A stretch of 7,887 bases of DNA from a bacterium (lineage in GTDB: Bacteria; Auribacterota; JABMQX01), in contig JABMQX010000443.1 in NCBI GenBank assembly GCA_013203085.1, forward strand, positions 1-7,887. The letters run 5' to 3'. The notes beneath the pieces are model-generated. The model did no database searches, was not told the DNA's origin, and was given only the letters and a program-made list of their open reading frames with translations. Each line of letters opens with the position of its first letter. The first letter of the stretch is position 1. Positions 1 to 6,647 of this stretch are shown here, in pieces. The position numbers and the translations under genes were made by a program.

Positions 1-399
1 GTCTTCGTCACCAGCGAAAACGGTTATCCACAGCCTATCAGCCTCGATGCCCAGGTGCTCCGTGAGGAATTCGTAACTCAGATGAATCGCCTCTTCCTTG
101 AAATAATCGCCAAGGCTCCAGTTGCCGAGCATCTCGAAAAACGTCAGGTGGGCTTCGTCACCGACTTCGTCTATATCGTCGGTGCGGAGGCATCTCTGGA
201 CGTTGACCAACCTTTTGCCGAGAGGGTGAGATTCACCGAGGAGATAATGCACTAACGGATGCATACCCGCGGTCGTGAAGAGAACCGAAGAATCATGCTC
301 CGGAATCAGCGAGGCCTGCCCTATCTCCTTGTGATTCTTGCTGAGAAAGAACTCTATGTATTCGGCCTTCACCTCCCGGCCGGTCATCCGTTGCTTCAT
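1..399 (-). CDS. alaS: Alanyl-tRNA synthetase, N-terminal part (cut by window edge)
   Basis: Charges tRNA-Ala with alanine in the cytoplasm (class II synthetase). Only the first 133 residues are present; the frame is still open at position 1. The reading frame gives a classic AlaRS catalytic-core start: an ATP-site region with FTTAGMHPLV (41-50), then HPLGKRLVNVQRCLRT (58-73), then the motif 2 signature TFFEMLGNWSLGDYFKEEA (86-104). The ATG at 399-397 is preceded by AGAGGAG (404-410) at good spacing, which supports this start; a second ATG four codons in is less well placed. The wording (GMHPLV, HPLGKR, DDIDEVGDEAHLTFFEML, without the GGKHNDLENVG insert of E. coli-type AlaRS) matches, from memory, a variant seen in shorter AlaRS forms of several candidate phyla. 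It is the last minus-strand gene here, 191 bases after the TcmP fusion. The family call is very secure; total length cannot be judged. Confidence 0.96.
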   Translation of the reverse strand, partial: MKQRMTGREVKAEYIEFFLSKNHKEIGQASLIPEHDSSVLFTTAGMHPLVHYLLGESHPLGKRLVNVQRCLRTDDIDEVGDEAHLTFFEMLGNWSLGDYFKEEAIHLSYEFLTEHLGIEADRLWITVFAGDED

Positions 400-539
400 T
401 CTTCTCCTCTTTTTGGCGCAGACGCGGGCTCGCCACCACCGCCTTGCGTGCGTTTCAGCCATACCGTCATAACATTGCTTCCGCGTCGAAACATGGACAC
501 ATGATTACCAAATCGACTGGAGAAAAGCAAGAGGGCCAT
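396..539 (-). CDS. Doubtful 47-residue ORF overlapping the alaS start
   Basis: An ATG at 539-537 opens a 47-codon frame that ends in a TGA at 398-396, so its stop and the alaS ATG overlap as ATGA, the usual arrangement for translational coupling. The peptide starts with a short hydrophobic stretch (ALLLF), has a basic middle (FRRG, WLKR) and ends in a Gly/Pro/Lys/Glu-rich tail. I recognise no family. No convincing ribosome-binding site precedes it, and the frame is simply the continuation of the upstream TcmP fusion frame past its TAA, so it may be chance. Alternatives are an untranslated alaS leader or a decayed gene remnant. Confidence 0.18.
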   Translation of the reverse strand: MALLLFSSRFGNHVSMFRRGSNVMTVWLKRTQGGGGEPASAPKRGEE

Positions 540-590
540 CCTGTCCGTACGAGTTGGATTGGGTGAGGACTCGGGTGGGCCGTCGTGTGC
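400..590. other. Intergenic spacer between the TcmP fusion and alaS
   Basis: This 191-base gap lies between two minus-strand genes. Apart from the alaS ribosome-binding site (404-410) and the doubtful ORF at 396-539, I see no convincing terminator hairpin with a T-run, no tRNA and no T-box-like leader. A promoter for alaS may be here but none stands out. Confidence 0.5.
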
Positions 591-2633
591 TTATAGAATG
601 CAGTTGCACTGGATACGCCGGAAATCCATGCCCTGGGTTGCCCAAAGCCCAAGCGTCTCCTTACACAAGGCAACCGTCGCGTAGTCGTACTGTTGCCGGA
701 GTGCCTCGATAAGCGTCGCGAACATGTCACACCTGAGACCGAAGTCAACCCTGCGCCCCCAGCCAGAGGTATCGGATAAGTAAGCAACCCATGTCTTGTC
801 CGGGCAGTTATTGATGGTGCTTTGCAGTCCTCGAAGTGACCCAAGCGTTATCCGGGCGGGTCTGAAATCCTCAAATACCTCGTCAAGCAGACGGAGGTAT
901 GCTTGGCGCCAGCCCGGGACGGGAACGAGAGGATCTATCCTGATTCTAACCTCGTAACCCTCGTCGAAGAGTGCTTTGGCCGCTTTGATGCGATCGGACA
1001 CGGCCGGCGCTCGGGTCTCCCATTTGCTCGCCACGTCGCGGGCGTTAAGGCTGAAGCTGGCGACCACTTGACGGTGGCTTGGTGCGGAAAGAAGGCTGTC
1101 TATCCGGTTAGATTTGCTTAAGAGCAAGACCTTATGCTTGTTCTGGGCCTCGAAAAGCGGCAGGATGAAACTTACGAATGAGTTGCGGCCACTCTCGTAC
1201 ATCAGCGAGTCGGCGATCTCCCCCGTATTGAGTAGCTCCGGCTGAGAGTCGCTCTCAAGGAAGGCAATGGTGTGCCTGCGGACCTTGTCCAGGCGTTTGA
1301 CGGTAGGCTGCGGGCCCTTTGGTGAGAACCTGAATGTGCCTTTGAGATAGCACCACGCGCAATCGTAGGGACACCCATAAGCCCATTTCAGCTCTAAGAA
1401 ATGGGGGCAGACGACATCGCGTTCCTTCTTTGGGATGGGCGTCCTGTCGAACCTCTTTACGATTGAGCCGTCGCCGACTCGCCGGACGAGCGTGCGCTCG
1501 GTTCCGTCCAAGCACTCATAGTTGCCGTACGAGATCTTAATCCGAGGAAACGGAGGCGCTGCTAACGCTGAGGACGATGAACCGTAGGAGGCCGGTGCTC
1601 TCTCTTGAACCAAGCCAGCGTCGTTCCCACTCCCGGATTGGCCGCTGCCACGGTAGACAGGGGATTGTGGAGGGCCCTCCTTGATTATACGTCCGGCCTC
1701 TTGAAGTTGCTTCAACGCCTTACGCAGGTGCCTGTCGAGGTGCTGAGTTTCGCAAAGGGTGAACTCGAGCAGGTCTCGCCGAGGTAATGCGCCGGCTGTA
1801 CGAACGCGCCGATGCACTTCCTTTACGAACTCGGAGAATTCCATCTGCTCGAACAGGTCGGGCTCGAAATATCGCCTCGTATCCTGCTTGAACATAACAT
1901 CCTTCATTATCTTGAACGCTATGAGAACCTTCGTGGCGTAGACAAGATAGTACAACGTTCTCTTTGCTCCCGTGCCAGGGAACTTATTCCGAAAACCCCA
2001 GACGTAAGACCCGGTGGCCCTCAACTGCCGGACGTACAGGTCGATCCACTCGTCTTCCCCTCCAAGCCCCCGCCATGCATCGGTCCCCATCAACTCAGTG
2101 AGGGCGCGCTGGGACGATGGAGCCTTGGACCACCACTGGATCGCGTTCCACATGAAATTGACCAAAACTTCTTTATGGGGAAGGGTGAGAATCTGGTCAA
2201 TCGCCGCAAGCGGCATTCCCGCGAATCCTAACGGGTCGAGGAAAAAGAAAGCTGGATCCGATCCTATACGCTCGAGCACCCAGGGGAGCTCGCTAACGAA
2301 TTCTCCTTGCCGCACAGCGAATGGAATGCTGCCCTCGAGATCCGCTTCACACTGCCTCAGCTTCCTTGCCCTCGCTTTATCTTTCTCTATGCAGATAACG
2401 TGAAACCTACAGGTTGTTTTTTGTTCCTCCCTGAGCAGATCTGCTGCTATCAGAGGCGACCCTTTCTCCCCGCTCCTGTACTTCCCCTCCCCTGCAAACG
2501 CGTCAACGTACCACGCATCGGAGCGGGGAAACTTTTTTCGTATAATGATCGCCCAGGCACGGAGGTATTTCCCGAGTAGCTGGTGCTTAGTGACGCTGGG
2601 CTTCTTCTTCTTGTCGAATAGGTTCTCCTGCAT
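591..2633 (-). CDS. Fusion: TcmP-like domain + SPL-type radical SAM domain
   Basis: Predicted 680-residue cytoplasmic protein made of two units usually encoded separately. Residues about 14-320 look like a three-Cys-motif partner (TcmP) protein: KHQLLGKYLRAW (16-27), a glycine-rich loop DAFAGEGKY (44-52) followed by GSPLIA (58-63), an acidic strand end IEKD (82-85) and FFFLDPLGF (129-137), all suggesting a Rossmann methyltransferase-like fold, then a helical winged-helix-like tail (280-320). Residues about 321-362 form a Gly/Ser/Ala/Pro-rich linker. Residues about 363-680 resemble spore-photoproduct-lyase-family radical SAM proteins, with C421, C425 and C428 (CxxxCxxC) to bind a 4Fe-4S cluster and SAM, LCKET (656-660), and a C-terminal CNC (676-678). 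Substrate unknown; nucleic-acid repair or modification is inference. The frame stays open to a TTG at 2804, but that would be within the epimerase end; the ATG at 2633 with GGGAAG upstream fits the family start. I see no break in the frame. Confidence 0.85.
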   Translation of the reverse strand: MQENLFDKKKKPSVTKHQLLGKYLRAWAIIIRKKFPRSDAWYVDAFAGEGKYRSGEKGSPLIAADLLREEQKTTCRFHVICIEKDKARARKLRQCEADLEGSIPFAVRQGEFVSELPWVLERIGSDPAFFFLDPLGFAGMPLAAIDQILTLPHKEVLVNFMWNAIQWWSKAPSSQRALTELMGTDAWRGLGGEDEWIDLYVRQLRATGSYVWGFRNKFPGTGAKRTLYYLVYATKVLIAFKIMKDVMFKQDTRRYFEPDLFEQMEFSEFVKEVHRRVRTAGALPRRDLLEFTLCETQHLDRHLRKALKQLQEAGRIIKEGPPQSPVYRGSGQSGSGNDAGLVQERAPASYGSSSSALAAPPFPRIKISYGNYECLDGTERTLVRRVGDGSIVKRFDRTPIPKKERDVVCPHFLELKWAYGCPYDCAWCYLKGTFRFSPKGPQPTVKRLDKVRRHTIAFLESDSQPELLNTGEIADSLMYESGRNSFVSFILPLFEAQNKHKVLLLSKSNRIDSLLSAPSHRQVVASFSLNARDVASKWETRAPAVSDRIKAAKALFDEGYEVRIRIDPLVPVPGWRQAYLRLLDEVFEDFRPARITLGSLRGLQSTINNCPDKTWVAYLSDTSGWGRRVDFGLRCDMFATLIEALRQQYDYATVALCKETLGLWATQGMDFRRIQCNCIL

Positions 2634-2800
2634 TGGTTCTTCCCGGGGGCCCGGAGGTCTGCTATCCACAACCTCGCTGAAACGATACGAGAGCGCACAC
2701 CGCCCTCTCCGCTTGGGAGCGTATCCAAGCCCTGCTCCACTCACACGAGGATAAAGGAAACGAAGGGCAGAACGCAACCGACAAAATGGGGGCCCGCCGC
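2634..2800 (-). promoter_or_regulatory. Possible promoter region of the TcmP fusion
   Basis: This 167-base gap separates the epimerase stop from the TcmP fusion start and is much longer than the other within-cluster gaps, suggesting separate expression. On the minus strand a TTGCGT (2777-2772) and a TATCCT (2753-2748), 18 bases apart, make a passable sigma-70-like pair. A GC-rich CCGG-GCCC-CCGG hairpin (2643-2654) lies beside the presumed ribosome-binding site (GGGA at 2644-2641) and might lower translation. All of this is by eye and weak. Confidence 0.25.
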
Positions 2801-3730
2801 TCAAGTGAACCAGGCGACGGTGCGGCGGAGGCCTTCCGCGAAGGAGACCTTCGGCCCGAAACCGAGGTATTTCTTCGCTCGGGAGATGTCCGCGAGGGAG
2901 TGCTTGACGTCGCCCGGACGCGGAGGGTCGAAGATCGGCTGCGGCCTTTTGTCCAAGATTCCCCCGAGCTCACCGAGAAGGTCGAGGAGGGTGAGCCGTT
3001 CGCCGCAAGCGATGTTATAGACCTGACCGGCGGCTTCCTCGGGAGCGGAGCACGCCAGAAGATTGGCGCCCACAACGTTGTCCACAAAAGTGAAATCTCG
3101 CGACTGAAGGCCATCGCCGTAAACAGTCGGCTGGCGGTCCGATGCGACGGCGGTGATGAAGATAGGGATGACCGCCGCGTACTGGGAGGTGGGATCCTGT
3201 CTCGGTCCAAAGACGTTGAAGTACCTCAGGCAAATTGTTTCCAGCCGGAACAGGTTATGAAAAACCCTGCAATAATACTCTCCGATAATCTTACTGGCGG
3301 CGTACGGAGAAAGGGGATTGGGCGTCATATCCTCGGTCTTGGGGAGGGTGGGAGAATCGCCGTAAATCGAGGATGACGAGGCGAAGACCACTCTCTTGAC
3401 TCCTGCGTCCCGCGAAGCGATGAGGAGGCTGAGCGTGCCGTCCACATTGGCTTTATTCGTGGTCGCGGGGTCCTTCACGGATCGCTCGACCGAAGGAATT
3501 GCCGCCTGGTGAAGGACGTAGTCCACGCCGGAAACGGCTTTCTGGATGATAGCGGAATCGCAAATGTCGCCCCTGATGAACTCGACTTTATCCAAAAAAG
3601 CGTTCAAGTTTTGCTCCCTGCCGGTTGACAAATCATCAATGATGCGGACGCTCTCGCCTCGGCGGACAAGCTCGCTGGCGATGTTCGAACCGATGAATCC
3701 GGCTCCTCCGGTCACGAGATAATGAGACAT
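2801..3730 (-). CDS. NAD-dependent UDP-hexose 4-epimerase (extended SDR, GalE/WbpP-like)
   Basis: Probable nucleotide-sugar C4 epimerase acting in the cytoplasm to supply sugars for polysaccharide or glycan synthesis. The 309-residue protein begins with the NAD-binding TGGAGFIGS (7-15; G8, G11, G14), has the acidic D32-D33 after the second strand, GDI (54-56), HQAAIPSVERSVKDP (74-88), the Ser cluster SSSS-IYGD (118-125), and the catalytic Y143-xxx-K147. RYFNVFGPRQDP and the later GDGLQSRDFTFVDN strand are typical of the family. SVERSVKDP, PLSPYAASK and QYAAVIP resemble WbpP/Gne-type UDP-GlcNAc or UDP-GalNAc epimerases more than classical galactose-operon GalE, but substrate cannot be fixed from sequence alone. 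The ATG at 3730 has GGAGGG (3735-3740) just upstream. It starts 18 bases after the small ORF stop, so it is probably cotranscribed with thiE. Length is slightly short but complete. Confidence 0.93.
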   Translation of the reverse strand: MSHYLVTGGAGFIGSNIASELVRRGESVRIIDDLSTGREQNLNAFLDKVEFIRGDICDSAIIQKAVSGVDYVLHQAAIPSVERSVKDPATTNKANVDGTLSLLIASRDAGVKRVVFASSSSIYGDSPTLPKTEDMTPNPLSPYAASKIIGEYYCRVFHNLFRLETICLRYFNVFGPRQDPTSQYAAVIPIFITAVASDRQPTVYGDGLQSRDFTFVDNVVGANLLACSAPEEAAGQVYNIACGERLTLLDLLGELGGILDKRPQPIFDPPRPGDVKHSLADISRAKKYLGFGPKVSFAEGLRRTVAWFT

Positions 3731-3748
3731 TCTTCCCTCCGTAATGTG

Positions 3749-3823
3749 TTAAGAATGAGCTGCGGCAGCAAAAGACAGAACCACCCATGCAAAAAGCAGC
3801 AGGCCATTCGTTTTATGGCGCAT
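3749..3823 (-). CDS. Candidate 24-residue membrane peptide, coupled to thiE
   Basis: The ATG at 3823-3821 overlaps the ThiE TGA by one base (TGATG), a usual coupling arrangement, and the frame ends at TAA 3751-3749, 18 bases before the epimerase ATG. The peptide has a basic start (R2, H3, K4), then a hydrophobic run from about G7 to A22 (GLLLFAWVVLSFAAAA) and ends HS. It could be a single-span membrane miniprotein, or read as a signal-peptide-like fragment left from a lost secreted-protein gene. No strong ribosome-binding site of its own is visible; it would depend on ribosomes finishing thiE. I know no family for it. Chance occurrence is possible, but placement and charge pattern are suggestive. 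Confidence 0.35.
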   Translation of the reverse strand: MRHKTNGLLLFAWVVLSFAAAAHS

Positions 3824-4950
3824 CAACTTGGCGTCCCCGGATTTCTCCGGGAGATGTTTTTCATGGCGACAGCAGCAGCGTGCATGTTCTTTGCTTTGAG
3901 GATAGCTGAGATCACAGCAGCTCCGTCGGCGCCTTTCTCCAGCACTTCGCGGAGGTTTCGCCGATTGATTCCGCCGATGGCAATGATCGGCTTGTCTGTT
4001 ATCCCTCTCACCCTGGCAATTAGTTCCGGCCCGACCTCGCGTGCTCCCGGTTTCGTCGGGGTAGAGAATATCGGCCCAACCGCGATATAGTCAACTTCCT
4101 CCTTCGCCGCCTTCCGTGCCTGGGACAACGAATGTGTTGACTTGCCGATAACTTTCCGGGAGCCGAGGAGTTCTCTCGCCGCACTCACCGGCATATCGTC
4201 CTGTCCGAGGTGAACTCCGTCGGCCTCGCTTGCACGGGCTATGTCCACACGGTCGTTGACGATGAAGATGGCTTTCTTTCGCAACGTGATGTCCCGCAAT
4301 CGGATGCAGACCTCGCAGACCTCTGCGGCGGAGGAGACCTTGTCCCGATACTGAACGATCTTCACGCCGGGGACGAGAACCTGGCGGGCGACATCAAGGG
4401 GATCGAGTTCTCCCACCGCTTCCCGATCAATGATCGGATAAAGGCCGATTCGCCTCAGCGAGTGGACGTTTGATGCTCGATAAGCAGCCTGCACGTACTC
4501 TTTCTCAAGGCTATAGACCTCAAATCGCATCGCTTTCAAGCGAACCGAACGCTCGCCGGGAAGAAATTTCGTGAATTCCTCGAGGGCACGGACGGATTCC
4601 TCAATTCTCGCGAAGTTCGCTTGGACGAGATCAAGGGTTCCTGCCCTCCTCGCCTCGCTCTCCGTGAGATAATCCTTCCCCACATCGCTGACGGCGTCTC
4701 GCCCCAAGTCAATCAGCAGTCCCCGATCGAGCCGGTGTGCCGCTCCCGAAGTGAAACTGCCGGCCCTGCCCTTCCGGGGGAGAGAAGCAAACAGAGAAGC
4801 CAGCTTGTGGCGGAGGGACTTGGTCTTCTTCTGGAGGGCTTCTTCCTCAAGGACGAATCTGGCGATTTCCTCGACAACCCTCAGCCCCTCTCGTGCACGG
4901 TTGAGGTTGGCGTCAACGATTCTGTATATCCCTCTTTCCGAAATATCCAT
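3823..4950 (-). CDS. thiE: ThiD2-ThiE fusion, thiamin-phosphate synthase
   Basis: Makes thiamin monophosphate from hydroxymethylpyrimidine diphosphate and the thiazole phosphate. The 375-residue protein has an N-terminal ThiD2-type domain (about 1-125; YRIVDANLNRAREGLRVVEE at 9-28 is the hallmark), a helical link, and a C-terminal TIM-barrel ThiE (about 168-365). ThiE signatures are Q200-Y-R202-D-K204, VNDR (231-234), DGVHLGQDDMP (244-254), GKSTHS (269-274), the diphosphate loop GPIFSTPTKP (292-301) and IAIGG (324-328). ThiD2 is thought to be a hydroxymethylpyrimidine phosphate kinase unit; it lacks the classical ThiD ribokinase fold, so that part of the function rests on family knowledge. 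The ATG at 4950 follows GAGGGG by about eight bases. No TPP riboswitch is seen in the 85 bases upstream, so thiamin control may be absent or act further up. It follows the acyl-CoA synthetase and leads into the small ORF and the epimerase. Confidence 0.94.
   Translation of the reverse strand: MDISERGIYRIVDANLNRAREGLRVVEEIARFVLEEEALQKKTKSLRHKLASLFASLPRKGRAGSFTSGAAHRLDRGLLIDLGRDAVSDVGKDYLTESEARRAGTLDLVQANFARIEESVRALEEFTKFLPGERSVRLKAMRFEVYSLEKEYVQAAYRASNVHSLRRIGLYPIIDREAVGELDPLDVARQVLVPGVKIVQYRDKVSSAAEVCEVCIRLRDITLRKKAIFIVNDRVDIARASEADGVHLGQDDMPVSAARELLGSRKVIGKSTHSLSQARKAAKEEVDYIAVGPIFSTPTKPGAREVGPELIARVRGITDKPIIAIGGINRRNLREVLEKGADGAAVISAILKAKNMHAAAVAMKNISRRNPGTPS
3836..3851 (-). other. Short GNRA-tetraloop hairpin at the 3' end of thiE
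   Basis: On the minus-strand transcript CCCGGA and TCCGGG pair perfectly around a GAAA loop. It sits within the last codons of thiE, 12 bases before the small ORF start. There is no T-run, so it is not a terminator; any effect on coupling to the next ORF is speculation. Confidence 0.3.
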
Positions 4951-4961
4951 CGCCTTTTCCC

Positions 4962-5026
4962 CTCTGCGCCCTTGCGCCTCTGCGTTTGACCCTCTTTTCT
5001 TAACGCAAAAACCCAGAGGCGCAGAG
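4962..5026. repeat. 65-base imperfect palindrome between the acyl-CoA synthetase gene and thiE
   Basis: CTCTGCGCC (4962-4970) pairs with GGCGCAGAG (5018-5026), and TGCGTT (4981-4986) pairs with AACGCA (5002-5007), with ten bases between the pairing blocks on each side and a 15-base centre. The word CGCAGAGGCG (minus strand, 4984-4975) recurs in the repeat at 6648-6744. It resembles short dispersed intergenic repeats seen in many bacterial genomes (from memory). It fills nearly the whole gap, so it would be transcribed as a hairpin between the two genes, and its downstream arm abuts the thiE ribosome-binding site. Confidence 0.6.
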
Positions 5027-5035
5027 CATCCCGCG

Positions 5036-6565
5036 CTAGCCGGGCATCTCTCTCAATCGGCGCTTGAGGATCTTGCCTGTGGGCGTCCTCGGGAACTCTT
5101 TTATGAAGACAATCTCTCGCGGCACTTTGTATCGGGCAACTTTTGGCCTAAGGTAATCCGTGATCTCAGACTTGGAGGCCTCCGCTCCCTCTTTCAGGCT
5201 TATGAACGCGACGGGGATCTCCCCCTGAGTTTCATGCGGCCTGGCCACGACCGCGGCATCAACCACTTTTGGGTGGGCGTAGAGCAGTTCCTCGATCTGC
5301 CGCGGATAGATCTTCATCCCCTTTGAGATGATAAGTTCTTTCTTCCGATCCACGATGTAGAAATAGCCGTCTTCGTCCGTTTTGCCCATATCGCCGGTAT
5401 GCAGCCAACCACTCCGGAAAACGTCCGCGGTTTCGTCAGGCCTTTTGAAATAGCCCTTCATGACGTTTGGGCCGCGAATGACCAGCTCTCCGACCTCCCC
5501 CACGGCGACTTCGTTGTCCGCCTCATCGAATATCTTGATCTCCACCCCTGGGATGGGAACCCCTATGGAGCCGACTTTCCTGACGCCCTCGAGGGGATTG
5601 ATGGCTGCGGCGGGGGCTGTTTCCGAAAGGCCGTACCCCTCCAGAAGGGGCGTCGGAAACTTCTCCTCGAAGGCTCTGAGCACGGCTTCCGGAAGAGCAG
5701 CCGAGCCGGAAACGCAGGCTTTGAAGTTGAAGGACCGCAACACTTCCTCCGGCAGGTCCGCCCTTGCCAGAACATTGTAAAGCTGTGGCATCGCAGCCAA
5801 AACTGTCGGTTTGTGGACGGCGATGGCGCGAAGCATCTTGTCGAAGGGCCGAATAGACTCTAGCATGACGATGCTTCCCCCGATGAATACCGGCAGCAGG
5901 CAGTTGACCGTCAGGCAGAACGAATGAAACATCGGTAAGACAAGAAGAAAGCGGTCCCCCGGAACGAGGGAGAGATGTTTCTGGCAACTCTCCACGTTGG
6001 CGACGAAGTTGCGGTGACAGAGAACCGCCGCCTTCGGCTTGCCCGTAGTGCCAGACGTGTAAAGGAAAATCGCGTCGTCGTCCGGACTGATCGAAACGTC
6101 CGGATCGGCAGAGCAGCGATCTTGAGTCACATCGTTGTAAGTAAGGCTAAGGTAGATTTCATCGGGGGGTTGACCGTCAATCAGGACAATCGAACGCAGC
6201 GTTTGAATGCGGCGATTAATCGCTTTCACGCGTTCGAGGAAGTGTCGTTCGGTGATGAGACACTTGACCTCGCAATCGTTGAGCACGAAGGATATCTCAT
6301 CAGGGGCGAGGAAAGTGTTGACCGGCACGACCACAGCCCCGCATTTCAACACCGCGTACAGAGCCGTGAGGAACTCAGGGCGGTTTCTCAGAAGGATAGC
6401 GACTCTGTCTCCCTTCTCGACCGAAAGCACCTCCATCAAGCCGTGGGCAAGGCGATTTGTCTCGGAGTTGAAATCACCATACGTCTCGGAGCGACCTTCA
6501 AAGAAAAACAGGTCCTTCTCGGCGAACTTCTCGGCAGAGGTCTCAAGCATCGTCTTAAGATTCAT
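5036..6565 (-). CDS. Long-chain-type acyl-CoA synthetase (class I adenylate-forming enzyme)
   Basis: Activates a carboxylic acid, probably a fatty acid, as an acyl-AMP and passes it to CoA. The 509-residue protein shows all core motifs in order: the phosphate loop YTSGTTGKPK (169-178), PMFHSF (211-216), YGLSETAP (311-318), GWLHTGD (386-392; D392 binds ribose), the hinge DRKKELIISKG (406-416) and the C-terminal PTGKILKRRL (495-504) with the catalytic K498. Overall it looks like FadD/long-chain-fatty-acid-CoA ligases; aryl-CoA ligases are an alternative, and chain length cannot be read from sequence. No signal peptide or membrane span is evident. The frame stays open upstream to 6943, but those 126 codons run through intergenic repeats and do not resemble the family. 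The ATG at 6565 has AGGGAGG (6574-6580) in front and begins the normal family N-terminus. It ends 85 bases before thiE and likely shares its transcript. Confidence 0.93.
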   Translation of the reverse strand: MNLKTMLETSAEKFAEKDLFFFEGRSETYGDFNSETNRLAHGLMEVLSVEKGDRVAILLRNRPEFLTALYAVLKCGAVVVPVNTFLAPDEISFVLNDCEVKCLITERHFLERVKAINRRIQTLRSIVLIDGQPPDEIYLSLTYNDVTQDRCSADPDVSISPDDDAIFLYTSGTTGKPKAAVLCHRNFVANVESCQKHLSLVPGDRFLLVLPMFHSFCLTVNCLLPVFIGGSIVMLESIRPFDKMLRAIAVHKPTVLAAMPQLYNVLARADLPEEVLRSFNFKACVSGSAALPEAVLRAFEEKFPTPLLEGYGLSETAPAAAINPLEGVRKVGSIGVPIPGVEIKIFDEADNEVAVGEVGELVIRGPNVMKGYFKRPDETADVFRSGWLHTGDMGKTDEDGYFYIVDRKKELIISKGMKIYPRQIEELLYAHPKVVDAAVVARPHETQGEIPVAFISLKEGAEASKSEITDYLRPKVARYKVPREIVFIKEFPRTPTGKILKRRLREMPG

Positions 6566-6573
6566 CGCTCTGG

Positions 6574-6580
6574 CCTCCCT
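6574..6580 (-). promoter_or_regulatory. Ribosome-binding site that fixes the acyl-CoA synthetase start
   Basis: AGGGAGG on the minus strand, eight bases before the ATG at 6565. It decides against the longer frame that opens at 6943. Confidence 0.75.
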
Positions 6581-6647
6581 ACTCAAAGAGATAAAAAAAG
6601 ACTCGTCTTGCGGCCGGCGAAAAGTCCGGTCCCCGGATTCTGGAATG

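Noticed and set aside
2645..2796. GGGGGCCCG direct repeat at 2645-2653 and 2788-2796 as insertion-site duplication
   Set aside because: Nine bases in GC-rich DNA can easily match by chance, and no terminal inverted repeats flank the interval.
591..2804. 737-codon form of the TcmP fusion starting at a TTG
   Set aside because: The TTG at 2804 would sit on the epimerase stop, the added residues are low-quality Arg/Pro-rich sequence, and the ATG at 2633 starts the recognisable domain.
3900..3925. CTGAGATCAC word resembling part of a TPP riboswitch
   Set aside because: It lies inside the ThiE coding region on the plus strand, with no matching helices; the location is wrong for a leader.
6593..6609. 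T-run after a small AAGA-CGAG-TCTT hairpin as a terminator or attenuator
   Set aside because: The stem is only four pairs and lies in the leader of the acyl-CoA synthetase gene; too weak to call.
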